The notes under the pieces: model-generated | The model's database searches: none | The model's input: only the letters and a program-made list of their open reading frames with translations | What the model was told of the DNA's origin: nothing | DNA from: an uncultured beta proteobacterium | GTDB lineage: Bacteria > Pseudomonadota > Gammaproteobacteria > Burkholderiales > Burkholderiaceae_C | DNA length: 16,896 nt | Assembly: GCA_903958915.1 (NCBI GenBank) | Contig: CAJBVC010000905.1 | Span: 1 to 16,896 of the forward strand | Direction of reading: 5' to 3' | Translations under genes and position numbers: made by a program | Shown here: in pieces, positions 1 to 5,857 of the stretch | Numbering within the stretch: position 1 is the stretch's first letter | Layout of the letters: every line of letters begins with the position of its first letter

Positions 1-1224
1 GATGCCCAGCGCTACGTTGTCGAAAGCGCTCAACCAGGGCAACAGGCTAGGCGCCTGAAAGACGATGCCGCGGTCAGGGCCGGCATTGACCACCTTGCGC
101 TGGTCGAGCGAGATATCGCCCTCGCTAATTTCTGTCAGTCCTGCCACCATCGACAGTACGGTCGATTTGCCGCACCCCGAGTGGCCAATCAGCGTGACGA
201 ACTCACCTTTGTGAATACTGAGGTCAAAACCATCGACCACCGTGACCGGCCCTTTGCGGCTGGGGAAGGTCTTGGTAACTTTCGACATCTCCACATAGCG
301 GTCGGCATTTTCAGCGGTCAGTGCCTGCACAGCCACGCCTTTCACATGCGCCTGGTGTTCGCGGCTGGTATTGGGCAGCACGGTGGGCAATGCCACCGCG
401 GCTTTGCTGTTGTCGACGGTTTGCTCCAGGCCGACCTTCATCAGGTACTCGGTGACGTCCTTGCGGATGCGCCTGAACTCGGGTGAGTGATTCATTCCGG
501 AGCGGTCGCGCGGGCGGGCCAGGGTGACGGCAAACTCCGGGCCAAAGGTTGCACCCGGGCCGGGGTTGAGCGGAATGATCCGGTCCGCCATGATGATGCC
601 TTCGTCGACATCATTGGTGATCAGGATGACGGTCTTCTTCTCCTGGCTCCAGATGCGGATGATCTCGTCTTGCAAGTTGGCACGGGTCAGGGCATCGAGC
701 GCCGACAGCGGCTCGTCGAGCAGCAGGATCTCGGGGCTGGAAGCCAGTGCGCGCGCCACATTGACGCGCTGGCGCATGCCACCGGAAAGCTCGGCCGGGT
801 GCTGGTCGATGGCTGGGGTGAGGTTCACCATGGCGACATACTTCTCAACCCGGGCCTCGCGCTCTGCCTTAGGCGTGTTCTTGTATACCTGGTCCACGGC
901 CAGCGCGACATTCTGGCGCACCGTCATCCAGGGCATCAGCGAGTAGCTCTGAAACACGACGCCGCGTTCAGCACCCGGTCCGTCTACCGGCTTGCCATTC
1001 AACAGCACCTCGCCGCTGTCGGCTGCAATCAAGCCAGCGATGAGGGAGATGAGCGTCGTTTTCCCGCTGCCGGAGAAGCCGACGATTGCAACAAACTCGC
1101 CGTCTCGAATCCGCAGGTTGATGTCTTTCAGTACAGACGTGGTTTGGGAGCCACTGCCGTAGGATTTGCTCAGGTGCTTGAGTTCAAGAATCGGCGTAGC
1201 AGCACTGGGTTGGAGCTCAGTCAT
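1..1224 (-). CDS. nrtC: Nitrate ABC transporter ATP-binding protein with two fused ATPase domains (partial)
   Basis: This is the energising subunit of a nitrate/nitrite-type ABC importer, acting on the cytoplasmic face of the membrane. It starts at ATG 1224 with AGGGG upstream, 15 bases after nrtB stops, and reads open for 408 codons to the left edge, so the C-terminus is missing. Domain 1 spans about residues 11-240, with Walker A GFSGSGKTT (49-57), signature LSGGMRQR (146-153) and Walker B ILLLDEP (166-172). A linker covers about 240-308. Domain 2 begins near residue 310 with Walker A GHSGCGKST (347-355) and Q-loop FQAPSLLPW (389-397). Both domains resemble the NrtC/NrtD/SsuB/TauB group. 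In domain 1 the H-loop reads ITNDVDE, with Asn204 where His is usual. Two ATPase domains on one chain, rather than the cyanobacterial NrtC (ATPase plus NrtA-like domain) and separate NrtD, is what I see. Substrate is inferred from the neighbours. Confidence 0.9.
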   Translation of the reverse strand, partial: MTELQPSAATPILELKHLSKSYGSGSQTTSVLKDINLRIRDGEFVAIVGFSGSGKTTLISLIAGLIAADSGEVLLNGKPVDGPGAERGVVFQSYSLMPWMTVRQNVALAVDQVYKNTPKAEREARVEKYVAMVNLTPAIDQHPAELSGGMRQRVNVARALASSPEILLLDEPLSALDALTRANLQDEIIRIWSQEKKTVILITNDVDEGIIMADRIIPLNPGPGATFGPEFAVTLARPRDRSGMNHSPEFRRIRKDVTEYLMKVGLEQTVDNSKAAVALPTVLPNTSREHQAHVKGVAVQALTAENADRYVEMSKVTKTFPSRKGPVTVVDGFDLSIHKGEFVTLIGHSGCGKSTVLSMVAGLTEISEGDISLDQRKVVNAGPDRGIVFQAPSLLPWLSAFDNVALGI

Positions 1225-1239
1225 GAAATCCCCTGGCGC

Positions 1240-2265
1240 TCAGCGCGACTGTCCGCCGAAGCTGACCAGTTGCTGTGCGGTGTACATGATGCGGTCAAGC
1301 ACAAAGCCGACGAAACCGATGGTGTACACGGCCACCATGATGCGCCCCAGTGAGTTGGAGCTGCCGTTCTGAAACTCGTCCCATACAAATTTTCCCAAAC
1401 CGGGGTTCTGCGCCAGCATCTCAGCGGCAATCAACACCATCCAGCCCACCCCCAGCGACAGGCGCAGACCGGTGAAGATGAGCTCCAGCGAGGACGGCAG
1501 CACAATCTTCATCACTTTGGTGTACCAGGGCAGGCGGAGCACCTTCGACACATTGATGAGGTCCTTGTCAATGGACGAAACGCCGAGCGAGGTGTTGATC
1601 AAGGTCGGCCACAGCGAACACAAGGTCACCGTAATGGCCGATGTGATGAACGACTTTTCGAACCATGCGCCATCGGAGGTGGTGTAGACGGCGCTCACGA
1701 TCAGGGTCACGATCGGCAGCCAGGCCAGCGGCGACACCGGCCGGTACACCTGGATCAGAGGATTCAATGCCAGTTGCATCGTGGGCGAGAGGCCACACAG
1801 AATGCCGACCGGCACTGCCACAAAGGTTGCCAGCCAAAAGCCGGTGAACACGGTGTAGAGGCTGGTGACGATCTGGTCCAGGAACGTGGGCTTGCCAGTC
1901 CACTTGCGCAGGGTGACATCCGCCTTGGGGTCGTCAGCCAGCGCCTGGGCAACCCGTTCCTGCTGGCGCACGTTGAAACGCTCTTCCTTTTCGCGCTCGG
2001 CATGGTGTTCTTCGATCAGCCCTTTGGCTTCAGCGTATACATTGAGTGGCCCGGGCAAGGTGCCCAGGCTGGTCTGTACGCCCTGCGCCAGCACGTGCCA
2101 CACCACCAGGAAAAGACAAAACGCCACCACCGGAATCCCGATCTGCCGCAGGATGTCTTTCACCTGCAGCCATGGGTCTTGCCCTGCCAGCAGTCGCACG
2201 AAGGGAACAAACCAGGTGAGTCCTGTTTTGTTGAGAATATTTACCGTTTGGTTCAGCATGTCCAT
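1240..2265 (-). CDS. nrtB: Nitrate ABC transporter permease NrtB
   Basis: This is the membrane channel subunit of the nitrate importer, 341 residues, of the binding-protein-dependent permease family (NrtB/SsuC/TauC type). A first hydrophobic segment lies near residues 38-60. It is followed by a charged cytoplasmic-like stretch (about 85-125, rich in Glu, Arg and Gln). The permease core then starts near 135 with FWLATFVAVPVGI. The EAA-type loop that contacts the ATPase is visible as LPSSLELIFTGLRLSLGVGW with a following IAAEML. The start at ATG 2265 lies 6 bases after the nrtA stop, with AAGTAAGGG before it, so the three genes are surely co-transcribed. A second Met two codons later (2259) is an alternative start. 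The assignment to nitrate rather than sulfonate or taurine rests on the nrtA-like partner and the NarX-NarL genes nearby. Confidence 0.9.
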   Translation of the reverse strand: MDMLNQTVNILNKTGLTWFVPFVRLLAGQDPWLQVKDILRQIGIPVVAFCLFLVVWHVLAQGVQTSLGTLPGPLNVYAEAKGLIEEHHAEREKEERFNVRQQERVAQALADDPKADVTLRKWTGKPTFLDQIVTSLYTVFTGFWLATFVAVPVGILCGLSPTMQLALNPLIQVYRPVSPLAWLPIVTLIVSAVYTTSDGAWFEKSFITSAITVTLCSLWPTLINTSLGVSSIDKDLINVSKVLRLPWYTKVMKIVLPSSLELIFTGLRLSLGVGWMVLIAAEMLAQNPGLGKFVWDEFQNGSSNSLGRIMVAVYTIGFVGFVLDRIMYTAQQLVSFGGQSR

Positions 2266-2271
2266 TCACCC

Positions 2272-3681
2272 TTACTTCACGGTGTCTTTGCCTTTGAGCC
2301 CGATCTTCATGCTGTCGATGTAGGCGTTGGGCTTGGTTGCATCGAACACCAAGCCATCAATGAAGTCTTTTTTGGGCGGTTTGAAGCCTGTCTCTTTGGC
2401 GAAGTCTGGAAAGTCCGAGGCTTTCATCTTGCCCTCGGCGATCAGCTCCTTGGCAGCACTGGCGTAAATGTCGGGGCGATACACTTGTTTGGCCATGTCC
2501 AGATACCAGGAGTCGGGCTTGTACTCGGGGATCTGACCCCAGCGGCGCATCTGCGTGAGATACCAGATCGCATCGGAGTAGTACGGATAGGTCGCGTGGT
2601 AACGGAAGAAGACATTGAAGTCCGGCACCTGGCGCACGTCGCCCTTTTCGTACTCGAAAGTGCCCACCATGCTGTTGGCGATCACCTTGTAGTCGGCGCC
2701 CACATAGTTGGATTTGGAGATGATCCTGGCCGCTTCCTGACGGTTCTTGTTGTTTTCGGCATCGAGCCAGTAGCCGGCGCGAATCAGCGCCTTCACCACC
2801 GCCTTGTGCGTCAACGGGTTCTTGTCGGCCCATGCCTTGCTGACCCCAAACACCTTTTCGGCGTTGTTTTTCTCAATCTCGTAATCAGTGATGATCGGCG
2901 CACCGATGCCCTTGAACACGGCCTGCTGGTTCCACGGCTCACCGACGCTGTAGCCATCGATGGTGCCGGACTCCATGGTGCTTGGCATCTGGGGTGGTGG
3001 GGTAACCGAAATCAACACATCGGCATTGATCTGACCGGCCGTATCGCCTTTGAGCGGTGCGTAAAAGCCAGGGTGGATGCCACCGGATGCCAGCCAGTAG
3101 CGCAGCTCATAGTTGTGCGTGGAGACCGGAAAGACCATGCCCATCTTGAAGGTTTTGCCCGCCTTCTTGTAGTCATCAACCACCGCCTTGAGGTACTCGG
3201 CCTTGATCGGGTGCACCGGCTTACCATCGGGCTGCTTGGGCAACTTCTTGTTCAAAGCGGACATGACCGCGTTGGACACCGTGGTGGCGTTGCCGTTGAG
3301 GTCCATGCTGAACGCGGTAATGATGTCTGCCTTGGTGCCGTAGCCCATCGTGGCACCAATCGGTTGGCCAGCGAGCATGTGGGCACCGTCAATTTCACCG
3401 GAAATCACACGGTCCAGCAGCACTTTCCAGTTGGCTTGCGCTTCCAGCGTCACGAACAGGCCCTCGTCCTCAAAGTAGCCCTTCTCATAAGCGATGGCCA
3501 GCGGCACCATGTCGGTCAGTTTGATGAAGCCAAACTTGAGGTCGGGCTTCTCCACTTTTACCTTGGCGGCTTGTACCGGCATGCTGATCGCAACGGCTGT
3601 AGCGAAGGCTAGTGCCAACACTCCCTGCCCGCAACGCAGCGCGCGCAATGCCCGGTACTTCTGAATGGCAACGTGTTTCAT
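2272..3681 (-). CDS. nrtA: Nitrate ABC transporter periplasmic binding protein NrtA
   Basis: This captures nitrate or nitrite in the periplasm and hands it to NrtB. I chose ATG 3681 (469 residues) because AGGAG lies 8 bases upstream. It also gives a clean export signal: Lys/Arg-rich n-region, hydrophobic core GVLALAFATAVAISM, and a likely cut after PVQA, near residue 38. The mature part starts with KVEKPDLKFGFIKLTDMVPLAIAYEKGYF, where the DLKFGFIKLTD stretch is typical of NrtA/CmpA-type proteins. Other family stretches are GEIDGAHMLAGQP and TIDGYSVGEPWN. No lipobox Cys is seen at the cut site, so a soluble periplasmic protein is more likely than a lipoprotein. The frame stays open to 3831, and Met26 of that longer frame has AAGGAGG directly against it, but the export signal would then be buried. 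Transcription probably begins at the sigma-54 promoter near 3908-3923. Confidence 0.92.
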   Translation of the reverse strand: MKHVAIQKYRALRALRCGQGVLALAFATAVAISMPVQAAKVKVEKPDLKFGFIKLTDMVPLAIAYEKGYFEDEGLFVTLEAQANWKVLLDRVISGEIDGAHMLAGQPIGATMGYGTKADIITAFSMDLNGNATTVSNAVMSALNKKLPKQPDGKPVHPIKAEYLKAVVDDYKKAGKTFKMGMVFPVSTHNYELRYWLASGGIHPGFYAPLKGDTAGQINADVLISVTPPPQMPSTMESGTIDGYSVGEPWNQQAVFKGIGAPIITDYEIEKNNAEKVFGVSKAWADKNPLTHKAVVKALIRAGYWLDAENNKNRQEAARIISKSNYVGADYKVIANSMVGTFEYEKGDVRQVPDFNVFFRYHATYPYYSDAIWYLTQMRRWGQIPEYKPDSWYLDMAKQVYRPDIYASAAKELIAEGKMKASDFPDFAKETGFKPPKKDFIDGLVFDATKPNAYIDSMKIGLKGKDTVK

Positions 3682-3714
3682 GAATTGGCTCCTGAAGGAA
3701 AACTCTGTGCTCGG

Positions 3715-3742
3715 GTTTACCCGCAAACTATGCGTGTTTACC
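3715..3742 (-). repeat. Direct repeat pair in the nrtA leader
   Basis: The heptamer GTTTACC (plus strand) occurs at 3715-3721 and again at 3736-3742, 21 bases apart, which is about two helical turns. On the nrtA-sense strand it reads GGTAAAC. The first copy is also part of a small CGGG-TTTA-CCCG hairpin. The pair lies 34-60 bases before the nrtA start and downstream of the predicted transcription start, so it could be a binding site in DNA or RNA. I cannot assign a factor. Confidence 0.35.
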
Positions 3743-3759
3743 TGGGTGTTGAACATCCT

Positions 3760-3787
3760 CCTTCGGAACGTAGAACCATTCTGAAGG
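3760..3787 (-). other. Leader stem-loop A upstream of nrtA
   Basis: CCTTCGGAA (3760-3768) pairs with TTCTGAAGG (3779-3787) around a 10-base loop. One position is a G-T pair on the plus strand and becomes an A-C mismatch in the nrtA leader RNA. On the nrtA strand the right arm ends in GAAGGAGG, which resembles a ribosome binding site. There is no U-run after it, so it is not an ordinary intrinsic terminator. Confidence 0.4.
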
Positions 3788-3803
3788 GACGATGAGTTGT
3801 CCG

Positions 3804-3829
3804 GGGCATAGGCCAAAAGAACTATGCCC
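3804..3829 (-). other. Leader stem-loop B upstream of nrtA
   Basis: GGGCATAG (3804-3811) and CTATGCCC (3822-3829) form a perfect 8-bp stem with a 10-base loop. It lies 16 bases from stem-loop A and has the same loop size. Both fall inside the leader expected from the sigma-54 promoter at 3908-3923. It could equally be an operator dyad for a DNA-binding protein. No U-run follows on either strand. Confidence 0.45.
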
Positions 3830-3907
3830 AAGTGAACCTATCGACGTATCGACGAGCCCTGCGTTGCGGCGTACATTTTGAGAATCCGTGTGGCTGGAAA
3901 TCATTCT

Positions 3908-3923
3908 TGCAACACCGGTGCCA
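3908..3923 (-). promoter_or_regulatory. Sigma-54 (-24/-12) promoter for nrtABC
   Basis: On the minus strand this site reads TGGCACCGGTGTTGCA. Against the sigma-54 consensus TGGCACG-N4-TTGCA, the -24 TGGCAC and the -12 TTGCA are perfect and the spacing is exact. The only departure is C for G at the seventh base. It points at nrtA, and the start of transcription would fall near 3897, giving a leader of about 216 nt. Sigma-54 promoters need an enhancer-binding activator, for which NtrC is the obvious candidate on a nitrate uptake operon. I did not find a clear NtrC dyad upstream of it (3924-4100). Confidence 0.7.
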
Positions 3924-3965
3924 TTGCAGCGCGGCAAATGCGTTTTGAAAGCGAACCAGTCAACC

Positions 3966-4910
3966 ATGGCCAATGACAAGACCTTCATTCAAGTAGCAGA
4001 GATCTGGATTCCATCGCGTAATCGCCAGCAGCTGGAATGGAGCAGCGGCATGTACGGTCCCCACACCGACTTTCGCATTGCCACCGAAAACATGACCTTT
4101 CAGTTCGACGAGGGTCTGCCTGGAAAAGCATGGGCACAACGGCACCCGGTGCTGTTTACCGATCTTCAGATACCGGCGTTCCTGCGTGCGGACGCAGCGC
4201 GCAACGCCGGGTTGCGCAGCGCAGTTGCCATTCCGGTTTTTGCCGGTGATTTTCTGCTGGCTGTGGTGGTTCTTTTCTGCAGCGATGATGCCAATCACGT
4301 CGGCACCATGGAACTGTGGCACAACGACGCTCAGACCTCGTCTGGCCTGACACTTGACGAAGGCTACTTTGGTCACATGGATGCGTTTGAATGGATCTCT
4401 CGCCGGACCGAGTTTCGCAGTGGATTCGGACTTCCGGGGCTGGCCTGGCAGACCGGCAAGCCGGTGGTGATGGCAGACCTGGGCCACTCACAACGCTTCG
4501 TGCGACGTGCGGATGCCCTGCGCGTCGGGATCAACAAAGGTCTGGCGATTCCGTTTTCTCTGATACCGGGCCATACCTACGTTCTGGCATTCCTGTCTGC
4601 CTTGGGCACACCAATTGCGCGGCGCTTCGAAATATGGGAGCCCGACGCCCATGGCAGCCTGACATTTGCCGGTGGTGACTGCGACTGTGACCCGGATTTC
4701 GCCCAGGCCTACGATGGCGTGGCTTTCGCATCCGGTGTAGGGCCACTCGGTGGAACTTTGCGCAGCGGGTTGCCCGCCCTGATCAAATTTTCAGCGGACG
4801 ATTTCACTCCATTGGGTGCTGCGGCAAGCGAGGCAGGTCTCAATGCAATGTTGACTTTGCCAACCATCGAGAATGGGCGCTTGACGTCAGTGGTCGCCAT
4901 GTATTTTTAG
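3966..4910 (+). CDS. Protein of three tandem GAF-like units
   Basis: This is a soluble 314-residue protein with no signal peptide or membrane segment and no visible output domain. I see three repeats of one GAF-like fold. Unit 1 (about 10-108) carries GLPGKAWAQRHPVLFTDL, and unit 2 (about 112-215) carries GLPGLAWQTGKPVVMADL. Unit 3 (about 220-314) carries the diverged GVGPLGGTLRSGLPALIKF. Each unit opens with a Trp-containing strand (AEIWIP, MELWHN, FEIWEP). The middle of the third unit is rich in Asp and Cys (GGDCDCDPD). ATG 3966 is preferred because the frame's earlier GTG (3888) would place the sigma-54 promoter of nrtA inside the gene. The ribosome site is weak. It is divergent from nrtABC, so a role in nitrogen or nitrate sensing, perhaps through a partner protein, is a guess from position. 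GAF domains commonly bind small ligands, but I cannot name one. Confidence 0.75.
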   Translation: MANDKTFIQVAEIWIPSRNRQQLEWSSGMYGPHTDFRIATENMTFQFDEGLPGKAWAQRHPVLFTDLQIPAFLRADAARNAGLRSAVAIPVFAGDFLLAVVVLFCSDDANHVGTMELWHNDAQTSSGLTLDEGYFGHMDAFEWISRRTEFRSGFGLPGLAWQTGKPVVMADLGHSQRFVRRADALRVGINKGLAIPFSLIPGHTYVLAFLSALGTPIARRFEIWEPDAHGSLTFAGGDCDCDPDFAQAYDGVAFASGVGPLGGTLRSGLPALIKFSADDFTPLGAAASEAGLNAMLTLPTIENGRLTSVVAMYF

Positions 4911-4929
4911 TCTGCAGAGCGCTTGCCCT

Positions 4930-4982
4930 GCGCAAGTTGCGCGGTGGGTGAGAAAATGGGTCTTGTCCACGACCGCGGGTCG
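4930..4982 (+). other. Two short inverted repeats between the GAF gene and the 46-residue ORF
   Basis: GCGCAAGTTGCGC (4930-4942) is a 6+1+6 palindrome, and CGACC-GCG-GGTCG (4970-4982) is a second one. They sit 20-70 bases after the GAF-protein stop. Neither is followed by a T-run, so terminator function is uncertain. An operator for the small gene at 4997 is also possible. Confidence 0.25.
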
Positions 4983-4996
4983 CAACTCTCTTGACT

Positions 4997-5137
4997 ATGA
5001 AACTCTTTGTGAAAGCTTTGGCCGTGATTGTGTTACTTGGCCTTATCGCCTGGGCGCTGGTCTATATCGGCTCTGCTGAAAACAGTATCAACCTGCGTGG
5101 CGATTGGGGCATCGCAAAGGATCGCCCGATTCGCTAA
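4997..5137 (+). CDS. Small single-span membrane peptide (46 residues)
   Basis: I do not recognise this gene. It has a short basic start (MKLFVKA), one hydrophobic span of about 18 residues (roughly 7-24, AVIVLLGLIAWALVYIG) and a polar tail that reads GSAENSINLRGDWGIAKDRPIR. The topology suggests a tail of about 20 residues on the periplasmic side, or an uncleaved signal anchor. The start lacks a good ribosome binding site. It follows the GAF gene on the same strand and stops 21 bases before the narL stop, so it ends in a convergent junction. Codon use (GCC, CTG, GGC, CGC) fits the host. It is short enough to be chance, but the clean membrane-protein shape argues for a real gene. Confidence 0.5.
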   Translation: MKLFVKALAVIVLLGLIAWALVYIGSAENSINLRGDWGIAKDRPIR

Positions 5138-5158
5138 AGAACGCAACCGACTGAAGTT

Positions 5159-5857
5159 TCAGCACAGCCCGTGACCAACAGCATAGACCGCGGCCTGAAC
5201 GCGAGAGGTTAACGCCAATTTGCGCAAGATATGCTGCACATGAATCTTGACGGTGGTCTCGGCGATATTGAGGGCCCGACCAATCACCTTGTTGCTATCG
5301 CCGCGCGCAATCAGTGTCAGGATTTCGCGCTCCCGAGCAGAGAGCGAATCAATCAGGCCGGGTTCGGATGCTTTTGGGATCAGCATTGCTGTGGCGCCAG
5401 ACTCTTTTGCCACGGCGGCAGGTAACGTTCCCTTGGCCCGAAAAACACTGACGAATTTCGTCATCATTTCGGGGCTAATCACTGGCTCGCCCGCCAAAAC
5501 TTTCACAATCGATTCACACAAGTGCTCAGACTCTACGGTTTTGAGCAGATAGCCGTCGGCCCCGGCCTGCATCGCAGCCGCCAGATCGTCCTCATCCTCG
5601 CTGACGGTCAGCATCAGGATATGCACGCCCGCAAACGCGGCCTTCAGCGCGCCGATACCGTCGACACCACGCACGCCGGGCAAGTGGTTGTCCAGCAGGA
5701 TGGCATCGGGTTTGCATCGTTCGGCGCAGCGCAGGGCTTCACCCATGTCCGCCGCCTGGGCCACCACGTCGAAGCGCCCGTCCTGTGCCAGGAGGGCAAT
5801 CAGGCCACGCCTGAACAAAGTGTGGTCATCCACCACCAGCAATTGAATCGGTTTCAT
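5159..5857 (-). CDS. narL: NarL-type nitrate response regulator
   Basis: This is a two-component transcription factor of 232 residues, the likely partner of the NarX sensor beside it. The receiver domain (about 4-120) shows the acidic pair Asp10-Asp11, phospho-acceptor Asp56 in AILLDNHLPG, Thr84 and Lys106. A linker of about 45 residues (125-170) is longer than the usual NarL linker. The LuxR/NarL-type helix-turn-helix (about 172-218) reads LSAREREILTLIARGDSNK and then AETTVKIHVQHILRKL. Its ATG overlaps the narX stop by 4 bases, so the pair is translationally coupled. In enterobacteria NarL activates nitrate respiration genes and represses alternatives. Which genes it controls here is not shown by the sequence. 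Confidence 0.9.
   Translation of the reverse strand: MKPIQLLVVDDHTLFRRGLIALLAQDGRFDVVAQAADMGEALRCAERCKPDAILLDNHLPGVRGVDGIGALKAAFAGVHILMLTVSEDEDDLAAAMQAGADGYLLKTVESEHLCESIVKVLAGEPVISPEMMTKFVSVFRAKGTLPAAVAKESGATAMLIPKASEPGLIDSLSAREREILTLIARGDSNKVIGRALNIAETTVKIHVQHILRKLALTSRVQAAVYAVGHGLC

Noticed and set aside
487..1353. A 288-codon plus-strand frame over the ATPase gene
   Set aside because: The minus strand reads continuously as an ABC ATPase with all motifs, so this is a shadow frame.
1774..3612. A 612-codon open frame on the plus strand across nrtA and nrtB
   Set aside because: It lies antisense to two clear transporter genes and its translation shows no family features. Long antisense frames are common in GC-rich genes.
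3760..3829. ANTAR-type RNA target for the leader stems
   Set aside because: ANTAR proteins bind paired stems with hexaloops. These loops have 10 bases, and the neighbouring GAF protein has no ANTAR domain.
3682..3831. Longer N-terminus for nrtA, including a Met with AAGGAGG directly before it
   Set aside because: The ribosome site would touch the start codon with no spacing, and the extra residues would bury the export signal. The ATG at 3681 has a well-placed AGGAG.
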